Assembly: GCA_031259515.1 (NCBI GenBank)
Contig: JAIRLK010000167.1
Span: 1-5,030 of the forward strand
From: Treponema sp.
GTDB taxonomy: Bacteria > Spirochaetota > Spirochaetia > Treponematales > Breznakiellaceae
Direction: 5' to 3'
Length of the DNA: 5,030 nt
Under the pieces are notes generated by a model. It was not told where the DNA came from. It saw only the letters and a list, made by a program, of their open reading frames with translations, and did no database searches. A program made the position numbers and the translations under genes. Positions 1 to 5,028 of the stretch are shown here, one piece after another; the stretch's first letter is position 1; each line of letters opens with the position of its first letter.

Positions 1-39
1 AAAAACCGTATTTGTAACAAAAACTCCGTGATACTCCAA

Positions 40-57
40 GACGCTGTACGCAGCGTC
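40..57. repeat. Left hairpin of the inverted-repeat element
   Basis: GACGCTG-TACG-CAGCGTC is a perfect 7-bp stem with a 4-nt loop. It is the counterpart of the hairpin at 167-184. The second stem pair is A-T here and G-C there. CTCCGTG occurs on both sides of it, at 24-30 and 62-68. Confidence 0.7.
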
Positions 58-115
58 AGCCCTCCGTGGTTTTCTTTATCACCTTGTAATTGCTCATATT
101 ACTGTGTTTAGTCTT

Positions 116-137
116 GACAGCCTACTAGTAGGTTGCC
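116..137. other. 12-bp perfect palindrome in the element core
   Basis: CCTACTAGTAGG at 121-132 is its own reverse complement. Pairing continues outward imperfectly (118-120 with 133-135, including one G-T pair). As RNA it would give a 7-bp stem with loop CTAG. No T-run follows on either strand, so it is not a terminator. It lies near the right-hand side of the core and may be a protein-binding site or part of the element's fold; its role is unknown. Confidence 0.45.
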
Positions 138-166
138 CCCTCCCCTAGGAATAACCACGGAGGACT

Positions 167-184
167 GGCGCTGTGTACAGCGCC
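167..184. repeat. Right hairpin of the inverted-repeat element
   Basis: GGCGCTG-TGTA-CAGCGCC is a perfect 7-bp stem with a 4-nt loop. It is preceded by CCACGGAGGACT, so the order is GGAG, a short spacer, then the hairpin. This is the REP-like order and is mirrored by the left arm on the other strand. Confidence 0.7.
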
Positions 185-203
185 TTGCGCCACAACCCGT
201 TAA

Positions 204-218
204 GTCCGCAAAGCGGAC
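204..218. other. Small perfect hairpin downstream of the operon
   Basis: GTCCGC-AAA-GCGGAC is a 6-bp stem with a 3-nt loop, about 70-85 nt past the stop codon of the minus-strand operon. On the minus strand it is followed by TTAACGGG and not a T-run, so it does not meet the intrinsic terminator pattern. It could still stabilise the 3' end of the transcript. The remaining stretch, 219-288, shows only a short GTAAAC/GTTTAT near-palindrome (261-276) and no gene. Confidence 0.35.
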
Positions 219-288
219 GCCCATCGGCCCCATACACGCCGCCCCTTGCGCCCGCTAAGCGTAAACGGCGGTTTATCCGCGCTTCACA

Positions 289-1914
289 TCACTGCCGGAA
301 GGGCAGGTAGAATTTTAGGCCCATAATCATGCTATGGTTTCCACGGTCATAAGCATAGGATCTACCGTTGGCGGTAATGGAACCGCTGTTTATGCCGCCG
401 TTCCACTGGTAACCTATGTACAACCCAACATTCACATTCAACCCTACGAACAGTTCAGCTCCGGCGATAAAACTCATATTTCCAGGGCTGGCTGAATCGG
501 CATCTGAGACACTGGTAACAGCCGCGTTCATGCCGACCCCGGTGAAGAACGACGCCCCGATGGACGGATCATCCAAAGTGATAAAATTCAAACGGGCCAG
601 AATCGGTATCTGTACAAAGTTCAGTTTCGCGTATTGTTCCTCTTCGCCCGGCGGCGTATACGGCGCATAGTCCGTGATAAGCGTTACGCCGCTTTGAATG
701 CCAAAATAACGGTACAGGCGCAGTTCAAAAGTGGCGCTTCCAGAGGAACCCATAGTTGTTTCGTATTTCTTGCCGTTCAAAGTGGTGTTGCCCGATTCGT
801 CGGGTACCATTTTACTGGCGGTTCCGCCCATACCTAATCCGTAGTAGCCGCCCAAGACAATGCCGGAATTTCTCAAAAACTTGTCCGCTGCCGCCGCCCG
901 ATCCTTGGCTCTTTGCGCGTCTTCCGCCGCCTGAACCCTGGCCCTCTCTTCGCTGTCAACCGAACTCTCACGGCTTCTGCGTTCCCTCTGGGATATCTCC
1001 TGACCGCTCAGTCTTCGGGCGAGAAATTCCATCGCGGCTATACCGTCGCCCATAGTGGCATACTGCTCGCTATCCCCTTCGATAGTGTACCCGCCCTCAA
1101 GGTCGATGATGGAGGCATTGAAGCGGGTACCCGTTCCTATCTTCCGGGATATAACGGAAAGCACGTAGGGCGGATTCACCGCCTCCCCCGCCCTGACCGC
1201 CTCGTCCGTCCGCGTTACACCGCCCTTCAACTGGGTGTCGTATTCACTCTGTACCTGCTCCAGGGTCTCCGTACGGGGATATACCGCATACCGGCCGGCG
1301 CGCAAAAGGTGGATAGCCAGAATCTGCGCCAGCGCGTCCCCTTCCTGCCTGTTTGCGCCGTCTCCAAACGCCACCGGCAGCAGCGCGAGCTTGTCGATGC
1401 CGTCGCCCGCCTTTCGCGCCATCTCTACCAGTTCAGCCGCCATGTTTTTCAGAATAGTATCGTCCCGGTTGAGTTCATCCAGAGAATCGTAGATAAGGTA
1501 TACCCCCGCTACCTGCCTGATAACGTCTATCCTGACGATAGAGACGATGAGCAGGTTTTTACTGCCTACAGAAGTGATGCTCCCGGCCATCACGTAGTCC
1601 GCGCCGAATTGATTGCCCAGTCTGGCGATGGTATCCGCGTCGGTCATGCCGGACATGGCCTGAAAACTTTGTTCTTTTGTGGCCGCCTCGGTTATGCTCG
1701 TGCGCGGCATCACCAAAAAATTCTGCATCATCTCCCGTGTGATCATAAACAGTTCCGGAATGCCCTCCCTTTCGCTCTCGCTTCCGCCTGAAAACGGCAG
1801 AATGGCGATTTTGCCAAGAGATCCCCTGTTTTGGGCGTACACGCCCGCCGTGAACGCCAGAGACAATAGTCCCGCCAATACCGCCTGTAATAATGCCCGT
1901 CGTATAAAATTCAT
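289..1914 (-). CDS. Secreted TolB-N/CsgG-like tandem-domain protein with C-terminal outer-membrane beta-barrel domain
   Basis: The 541-residue protein is the last gene of the probable three-gene operon. Residues 1-27 form a signal peptide (RR then a long hydrophobic stretch, site VYA|Q), so it is exported by Sec and not lipidated. Two domains with the same opening strand follow: about 34-165 (KIAILPF) and about 174-304 (KLALLPV). Both look like the TolB-N/CsgG fold, which suggests an internal duplication. Residues about 305-346 are highly charged (Arg/Glu/Ala) and probably helical or coiled. From about 350 to the end come alternating Gly/aromatic strands (VLGGYYGLGMGG, LRLYRYFGIQSGV, GLYIGYQWNGG, MGLKFYLPF), typical of an OMP beta-barrel domain; the chain ends FRQ, not with a terminal Phe. 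An AAGGA site 9 nt upstream supports the start. Inferred role: anchors a periplasmic complex to the outer membrane. The exact function is unknown. The barrel call is by strand pattern only. Confidence 0.85.
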   Translation of the reverse strand: MNFIRRALLQAVLAGLLSLAFTAGVYAQNRGSLGKIAILPFSGGSESEREGIPELFMITREMMQNFLVMPRTSITEAATKEQSFQAMSGMTDADTIARLGNQFGADYVMAGSITSVGSKNLLIVSIVRIDVIRQVAGVYLIYDSLDELNRDDTILKNMAAELVEMARKAGDGIDKLALLPVAFGDGANRQEGDALAQILAIHLLRAGRYAVYPRTETLEQVQSEYDTQLKGGVTRTDEAVRAGEAVNPPYVLSVISRKIGTGTRFNASIIDLEGGYTIEGDSEQYATMGDGIAAMEFLARRLSGQEISQRERRSRESSVDSEERARVQAAEDAQRAKDRAAAADKFLRNSGIVLGGYYGLGMGGTASKMVPDESGNTTLNGKKYETTMGSSGSATFELRLYRYFGIQSGVTLITDYAPYTPPGEEEQYAKLNFVQIPILARLNFITLDDPSIGASFFTGVGMNAAVTSVSDADSASPGNMSFIAGAELFVGLNVNVGLYIGYQWNGGINSGSITANGRSYAYDRGNHSMIMGLKFYLPFRQ

Positions 1915-1923
1915 ATAAACTTT

Positions 1924-1928
1924 TCCTT
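1924..1928 (-). promoter_or_regulatory. Shine-Dalgarno site of the 541-aa gene
   Basis: On the minus strand AAGGA lies 9 nt before the ATG at 1914. The context TAAGGAAAAGTTTAT resembles one unit of the repeat array before the upstream gene (TAAAGGATGAGTTTAT), so the array may have grown from an ordinary RBS of this type. Confidence 0.6.
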
Positions 1929-1949
1929 ATAAAAACAAATATGCAATCC

Positions 1950-1964
1950 CGGAACAACGTTCCG
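1950..1964 (-). other. Intercistronic hairpin
   Basis: CGGAAC-GTT-GTTCCG (minus strand) forms a 6-bp stem with a 3-nt loop in the 84-nt gap between the second and third operon genes. No T-run follows, so it should not terminate transcription. It could be a processing or stability element between cistrons. Confidence 0.35.
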
Positions 1965-1998
1965 TTGGTAGATTAACAAAAGTAAAAGGCTCCCTCTT

Positions 1999-3066
1999 CT
2001 ATTCCAGGAGCGAGCCAAGCCATGCGTTGAAATCCCCGGCGAAATCTCCCTCCTTTATGGAGCTTTCCATGCCGCTCATGGCCAGGCGGCGGGCCTCTTT
2101 GTCCAGCAAGTGGGCAGCGCGGTCTTGCCCGGTGTACGAGAAGAGCGATTTACCGCCCCGATCTTCCAGCGCCGCGTCGAGGAACCAACGGCAGGTTTTG
2201 ACCTGCGTGGTATCCACAGCCTCGAAAACCGAGCGGGCATTGAGTGTATAATCGCCCCTCCCCTGCTCGTTCACCTTGAAGCCCATGCCGGTAAAGAACG
2301 CGCCCAAAGCCCGGCGTATGGTAACAGCCTCCTGCCGGTCTTCGGTTTCCACACTGATGCCTATGGTGATACGCCCGGCAAGAGAGAGCATCCGGGTTTT
2401 GATGGCCGCCGCGCCGCCGTAACCGGGCCGGCGGTTCGCGGCGGAGGGATCCAGTACCTCCAGGATGTTTTGGAAGTTGTCCGTTACCTGCGCGATGGAT
2501 GCCGCGTAGTACAGCGCCGCGTAAGCATCGAGTCCGCTCCGGCTCTCCAGAATGTCGGCGCGGCCCAAAAGCCTGTTGATGACCGTCTCGTTTTCGCGCG
2601 TCATACCGGCATAGCGGGCGGCGCATTCCCGGCGGTTCATCCGGGCGTTGGCGTACCAGATCCCGTCCGCTGCCTGGAATGTCCCGGTTTCCATGCCGAT
2701 AAGGGCATTGACGCTGCTTGCGGTCTTTACCCGGCTGGAAAAGTTTCCGCTCTCGTTGAAGGCCACGCTTTTCCTTCCCGCCGTATCATCCACGATTTGG
2801 GAGAACCGCTGATTCGCTTCGGTAAGGCTGGCAATGTCCGTTTTGAAAGCCCGGGCCAGGGCGTTCATGGCCGCATCCTCCGCCTCTTGCCGGCCCGCTC
2901 CCTGCCCCGTAACCGCCACCCAGTCCGCAGACGGGTACGCCTTTTCCAGGTCCCGCGCCCAGTCCGGCGTATCCGGGGGCTGTCCCCGGTTCGCAGCGGC
3001 CTTTCCACCGCTTGCACACCCCATAACAACCATCACGGTGATAACGCGGAATATCGTCTTCTTCAT
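1999..3066 (-). CDS. LPP20-family outer-membrane-type lipoprotein
   Basis: The 355-residue lipoprotein has a short signal peptide (MKK, hydrophobic 5-15) ending in the lipobox VMGC, so Cys17 is the lipidated residue of the mature protein. Residues about 33-160 fit the LPP20 fold: P-D-W near 33-36, then WVAVTGQGAGRQEAEDAAMNALARAF, where the Ala-rich helix after GxG is the family's usual signature. A helical middle (about 160-230) and a second alpha/beta domain (about 231-355, opening ITIGISVET) follow; I do not recognise the second domain. The protein is longer than plain LPP20 proteins. The ATG at 3066 is set by AAAGG 8 nt upstream; the frame is closed by TAA within the array and has no earlier ATG. 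It lies 84 nt before the barrel protein and 163 nt after the first lipoprotein, so the three are probably cotranscribed. Role inferred: structural part of an envelope complex with the neighbours. Confidence 0.85.
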   Translation of the reverse strand: MKKTIFRVITVMVVMGCASGGKAAANRGQPPDTPDWARDLEKAYPSADWVAVTGQGAGRQEAEDAAMNALARAFKTDIASLTEANQRFSQIVDDTAGRKSVAFNESGNFSSRVKTASSVNALIGMETGTFQAADGIWYANARMNRRECAARYAGMTRENETVINRLLGRADILESRSGLDAYAALYYAASIAQVTDNFQNILEVLDPSAANRRPGYGGAAAIKTRMLSLAGRITIGISVETEDRQEAVTIRRALGAFFTGMGFKVNEQGRGDYTLNARSVFEAVDTTQVKTCRWFLDAALEDRGGKSLFSYTGQDRAAHLLDKEARRLAMSGMESSIKEGDFAGDFNAWLGSLLE

Positions 3067-3161
3067 AAACTCATCCTTTACAAACTCATCCCTTATAAAC
3101 TCATCCTTTACAAACTCATCCTTTTACAAACTCATCTATAAACTCATCCTTTAAACTCATC
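3067..3161 (-). repeat. Seven-copy tandem RBS/minicistron array before the LPP20 gene
   Basis: GATGAGTTT (minus strand) recurs seven times, at 3067, 3082, 3097, 3112, 3128, 3140 and 3153 (left ends), with periods 15, 15, 15, 16, 12 and 13. The usual unit is AAAGGATGAGTTTGT. Each copy contains an ATG. In six of seven the reading is ATG-AGT-TTR-stop (Met-Ser-Leu). The most distal copy instead runs 14 codons because the spacing changes there. The stop of the proximal copy is TGA in ATGA, overlapping the LPP20 start codon at 3066. The same unit supplies that gene's Shine-Dalgarno (AAAGG, 3075-3079, spacing 8). For the minicistrons themselves AAGG abuts the ATG, which is poor spacing, so their translation is unproven. 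The rest of the gap (3162-3229) has a weak 5-bp GCCTG/CAGGC stem and no T-run. Confidence 0.85.
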
Positions 3162-3229
3162 CCTTCCGGTTTTGTGGAGAATACCCGGTTGCCCGCCCCG
3201 CTCACATTGCCTGCGGCGCGGACAGGCCG

Positions 3230-4324
3230 TTAGCCGATGATGATTTCCTCGAAGATGTAGGGCGGGTTGTAATTGTTGTCGCTAAGACTAAAACGACTGC
3301 CCCGTACCCCTTGAAAAGTCAAATAGCACCCGCCGCTTACCTCGTCCCGGTCAACTACTGCCGGGGTCCATATCAGTTGGGGATTATCCAGATTTTGCAA
3401 AACAACTTTGCTTATATCCCCATAGTAGGTTCGGCCCCAGGAATTTTCCGGCCAATTACCGTTTCCGGCCGGCCTGTCTACCAGGTAAACGGTAAAATAC
3501 CCGCTCCGCACCACGATCCGGTCAAGGTATCCGTTTTTATCTACACCGCCCTGTGCTTCCCGCAGCCGGGGAGAGTAGGAATAGGTATAGCCGCCGTTTG
3601 AAGAGGACGGCGCGGCCGTTGTCTCCGCGCCGGCTTTGGGGTCCAGATACTCGACGCCGTTGATCATAATATCCCTGGCCAGCGCAATCGTAATGTCGTA
3701 AAGAGCCGAGTCTTTGGATACGCTTGTTTCCAGCGCGGAGGCGATCTGTCTATTCAATTCCGCTTTGGGAATGGTGTACAGAACATAAGCGGTGTATTCG
3801 TCGCTGTACGCATCTTTCTGATCCGGATCGTAGCGGCGCATAAGCACCCACCAGTCCGAATCCCGCTGAGCCCCTGAATAGGAAATATTCACGACCGCGT
3901 TAATGGCATTGTCAATTTCCTGCCGGTACTCTGCGGAACTGTCCCCCGCAGCCGATGTGGAATTGGCGCCTCCGCTTGACAGGGAAGCGCCGGCCTCCGT
4001 CGCCTGGAATTTGCTGGCTATGGTGGTCCGCAGCATAGCGCCTATGCGCTGCTGGGCGCTGAAATTATCCGCCCAGGCCAGGGCGAATTGCCGACTGGTC
4101 GAGCTTTCCTCGCCAATTATGCAGTACTTGTCCTTGAACTGGGGCTGGGCCTGTACCGCTGTAACACCGTTCGCCACATACAGCTTTATCCAGTCCGGGG
4201 CCGATACGCCGATGGCGTTCCCCTTGTTGTCTAGTTCCGATGTTTTTACCGCCGGACCTCCGGCGCAACCGGAAACAAACGCCGCGGCGGTCAGAACCGC
4301 CAAAATTACCGTTGCTTTCTTCAT
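3230..4324 (-). CDS. Envelope lipoprotein, LPP20-like N-terminus, first gene of the operon
   Basis: The 364-residue protein starts at 4324, because AGGAG lies 7 nt upstream and the product then begins with a good lipoprotein signal (MKK, hydrophobic 5-17, lipobox VSGC with Cys20). An in-frame ATG at 4453 would add 43 residues, bury the signal peptide and has no RBS, so it was rejected. The mature part has A-P-D-W at 42-45 and an Ala-rich helical stretch at 79-110, loosely like LPP20 proteins. A Ser/Gly/Ala-rich linker spans 111-131, a mixed region 132-230, and a Ser/Gly/Tyr linker 232-252. A C-terminal part (about 262-364) is rich in short strands and aromatic residues (YFTVYLVDRP, WGRTYYGD, YLTFQGVRG) and is probably a beta-sandwich; it is not recognised. 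Cys68 and Cys333 are the only other cysteines. Probably the outer-membrane-anchored partner of the two downstream products; function unknown. Confidence 0.8.
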   Translation of the reverse strand: MKKATVILAVLTAAAFVSGCAGGPAVKTSELDNKGNAIGVSAPDWIKLYVANGVTAVQAQPQFKDKYCIIGEESSTSRQFALAWADNFSAQQRIGAMLRTTIASKFQATEAGASLSSGGANSTSAAGDSSAEYRQEIDNAINAVVNISYSGAQRDSDWWVLMRRYDPDQKDAYSDEYTAYVLYTIPKAELNRQIASALETSVSKDSALYDITIALARDIMINGVEYLDPKAGAETTAAPSSSNGGYTYSYSPRLREAQGGVDKNGYLDRIVVRSGYFTVYLVDRPAGNGNWPENSWGRTYYGDISKVVLQNLDNPQLIWTPAVVDRDEVSGGCYLTFQGVRGSRFSLSDNNYNPPYIFEEIIIG

Positions 4325-4331
4325 TGTTTTT

Positions 4332-4336
4332 CTCCT
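4332..4336 (-). promoter_or_regulatory. Shine-Dalgarno site that decides the 4324 start
   Basis: AGGAG on the minus strand, 7 nt before ATG at 4324, is the only good ribosome site for this frame. It supports the 364-residue lipoprotein over the longer open frame starting at 4453. Confidence 0.8.
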
Positions 4337-4340
4337 AAAA

Positions 4341-4379
4341 ATATTGACAACCGCGGAGCCAGGCCCCGTTGCGGGTTGT
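4341..4379 (-). promoter_or_regulatory. Leader hairpin followed by T-rich stretch, possible attenuator
   Basis: On the minus strand ACAACC-C-GC pairs with GCGGTTGT, an 8-bp stem with one bulged C. Inside it GGGG can pair with CTCC. It is followed by CAATATTTTT (4340-4349) and then AGGAG. A GC-rich hairpin followed by a T-run, just before the RBS of the first operon gene, is the shape of an intrinsic terminator or attenuator. The T-run starts a few bases late and is interrupted. It may instead hide or space the RBS. Confidence 0.4.
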
Positions 4380-4385
4380 TTACAC

Positions 4386-4403
4386 GATGAGTCCCCCCTC
4401 ATC
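4386..4403 (-). other. Leader inverted repeat GATGAG/CTCATC
   Basis: GATGAG and CTCATC form a perfect 6-bp stem with a 6-nt G-rich loop on the minus strand. It stands between two other hairpins of the leader. The arm GGATGAG also occurs in the array before the next gene, which may be chance. Confidence 0.4.
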
Positions 4404-4411
4404 CCCAGGGG

Positions 4412-4442
4412 CGGATTGTCAGAATATCCGCCGGACAATCCG
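4412..4442. promoter_or_regulatory. 9-bp perfect inverted repeat with an internal competitor
   Basis: CGGATTGTC (4412-4420) and GACAATCCG (4434-4442) are perfect reverse complements separated by 13 nt. ATCCG also occurs at 4426-4430 inside the gap and can pair with the same CGGAT, so two folds compete. It could be an operator for a dimeric regulator or a leader RNA switch element. Too little is visible to choose. Confidence 0.45.
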
Positions 4443-4524
4443 TTCTGTTCCATAGAGCGAGCGGGCAGCCGTGGGGCTAAGCAAGGGGCAGCATTTCTTA
4501 CAATCCCACTAAAAAATCGTTCTA

Positions 4525-4553
4525 AATATAATCTTTTAGCCTAGTATTTATAA
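4525..4553 (-). promoter_or_regulatory. Candidate promoter of the minus-strand operon
   Basis: On the minus strand TTATAA (4548-4553) and TATATT (4525-4530) are separated by 17 nt. The -10 box matches TATAAT at five of six bases, while the -35 is poor (three of six). The block is the most AT-rich part of the window. If used, the leader would be about 190-200 nt and would contain all three hairpins. Confidence 0.3.
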
Positions 4554-4554
4554 T
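4527..4554 (+). promoter_or_regulatory. Candidate -10 boxes for the divergent regulator gene
   Basis: TATAAT occurs exactly at 4527-4532 and again at 4549-4554 on the + strand. Neither has a good TTGACA-like partner at 16-18 nt, so only the -10 elements are supported. Both overlap the minus-strand promoter candidate, so transcription in the two directions may compete. Confidence 0.35.
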
Positions 4555-4568
4555 AAACTATCTAAAAG
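4533..4568. promoter_or_regulatory. Candidate operator: 7-bp inverted repeat spanning the promoter block
   Basis: CTTTTAG (4533-4539) and CTAAAAG (4562-4568) are perfect reverse complements with centres 29 bp apart. They flank the second TATAAT. CTAAAA also occurs at 4509-4514. A dimeric Cro/C1-type protein encoded just downstream could bind here and repress one or both directions. This is inferred from position and symmetry only. Confidence 0.35.
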
Positions 4569-4589
4569 CATGATGTCAAGAGGGCTTTT

Positions 4590-4628
4590 ATGGGCTAATA
4601 ACATAGAAAAGACTGGAAGATGGGCTAA
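4590..4628 (+). repeat. 9-bp direct repeat before the regulator start
   Basis: ATGGGCTAA occurs at 4590-4598 and 4620-4628, 30 bp apart. Each reads Met-Gly-stop, and the first has AAGAGGG at a good distance (5 nt). It may be a regulatory repeat in the leader of the regulator gene or a coincidence. The open frame 4570-4674 runs through both copies in another phase. Confidence 0.3.
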
Positions 4629-4674
4629 AGGAATTCCCCGCATAACATATCAGAAAGAGGAAGACAAGGGCGGT

Positions 4675-5028
4675 TTGACGATTCAAGACCTTTTCATAGC
4701 AAACTTAAAGGGATATCGAAAGCTGCATAAAATTTCCCAAATGCGGCTGGCTGAGTTATGCGATTCTTCAACAGGATATATAGGAGAGATTGAATCCGGC
4801 AAGCGGTTTCCCTCCGTCAATATGATTGAACGGATAGCCAAAGCCTTGAAAATAGAGTCTTATTTCTTGTTCAGGAATGAGCCAATAGAACCTTCACCTT
4901 CAAACACTTCAATAGAATCCGCGTCATCACAAAACCCCGCGTCATCACAAAAACTCGCGCCTTCACAAAAAAAGCGTATCCTGGATAAGGTAAACTCTGC
5001 GATTTCTAAGGTTTTGGACGATTTCTAA
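4675..5028 (+). CDS. Cro/C1-type helix-turn-helix transcriptional regulator
   Basis: From TTG at 4675 the product has 117 residues. Residues about 10-65 form an HTH_3/XRE DNA-binding domain: SQMRLAELC (21-29) is the second helix, STGYIGEIE (32-40) the recognition helix, then GKRFPS and an IERIAKALKIE helix. The opening MTIQDLFIANLK is how treponemal relatives of this family usually begin, and AAGGG lies 4 nt before the TTG. The same frame is open back to ATG codons at 4570 and 4573, giving up to 152 residues, but no RBS precedes them and the extra 35 residues look unlike a domain. After the HTH come a Ser/Pro-rich tail, three 6-residue repeats (83-100) and a final helix (KKRILDKVNSAISKVLDDF) that may dimerise. 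Codon use is AT-richer than in the operon. Targets are inferred: itself, the divergent operon, or a gene past the right edge. Confidence 0.8.
   Translation: MTIQDLFIANLKGYRKLHKISQMRLAELCDSSTGYIGEIESGKRFPSVNMIERIAKALKIESYFLFRNEPIEPSPSNTSIESASSQNPASSQKLAPSQKKRILDKVNSAISKVLDDF
4921..4974 (+). repeat. Three in-frame 18-bp tandem repeats in the regulator tail
   Basis: Units 4921-4938, 4939-4956 and 4957-4974 share GCG..(A/T)TCACAAAA. Units one and two match at 16 of 18 bases, units two and three at 13 of 18. They encode Ala-Ser/Pro-Ser-Gln-X-X three times, a flexible linker between the HTH and the C-terminal helix. Because 18 is a multiple of three, copy-number change would alter linker length without breaking the frame. 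Confidence 0.75.

Larger units (their letters stand above)
37..187. repeat. REPIN/MITE-like inverted-repeat element
   Basis: Two inverted 35-nt arms, 37-71 and 153-187, match at 31 of 35 positions by eye. They flank an AT-richer core of 81 nt (72-152). Each arm has an outer 18-nt hairpin (40-57 and 167-184), a 3-nt linker and an inner 11-nt block, CCTCCGTGGTT, which is perfectly inverted between the arms. Two of the four differences are a paired A-T to G-C change at the second stem position, so the hairpin is kept intact in both arms. That suggests selection on structure. The inverted pair of hairpins, each preceded by GGAG when read outward from the core, resembles REP doublets (REPINs) mobilised by RAYT transposases; a small MITE is the other reading. 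No target-site duplication is evident and no transposase gene lies in the window. The element sits 3' of the minus-strand operon, the usual extragenic location for such repeats. Confidence 0.6.

Noticed and set aside
114..142. TTGACA at 114-119 as a promoter -35 box
   Set aside because: The bases 17 nt downstream are C-rich with no TATAAT-like box, and it lies inside the repeat element.
204..218. Intrinsic terminator of the operon
   Set aside because: The stem is good but no T-run follows on the minus strand; kept only as an unassigned hairpin.
913..1791. Open frame of 292 codons on the + strand opposite the barrel-protein gene
   Set aside because: It is antisense to a gene with signal peptide, RBS and sensible domains; its translation is Arg/His/Pro-rich with no recognisable domain, as expected for a GC-rich shadow frame.
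2110..3141. Open frame of 343 codons on the + strand opposite the LPP20 gene
   Set aside because: Shadow of the lipoprotein gene and of the repeat array; it ends in a repetitive YKLIL stretch produced by the array and has no domain or RBS support.
3067..3161. CRISPR array
   Set aside because: Units are 12-16 bp with no unique spacers between them; this is a simple tandem repeat.
3209..3227. Terminator between the first and second operon genes
   Set aside because: Only a 5-bp GCCTG/CAGGC stem with a 9-nt loop and no T-run.
4386..4403. Homology between the leader GGATGAG and the GGATGAG units of the array
   Set aside because: Seven shared bases that also resemble a Shine-Dalgarno site are easily met by chance; flanking bases differ.
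4325..4453. N-terminal extension of the first lipoprotein from ATG at 4453
   Set aside because: No ribosome site before it, it would place a lipoprotein signal in the middle of the chain, and it overlaps the leader hairpins.
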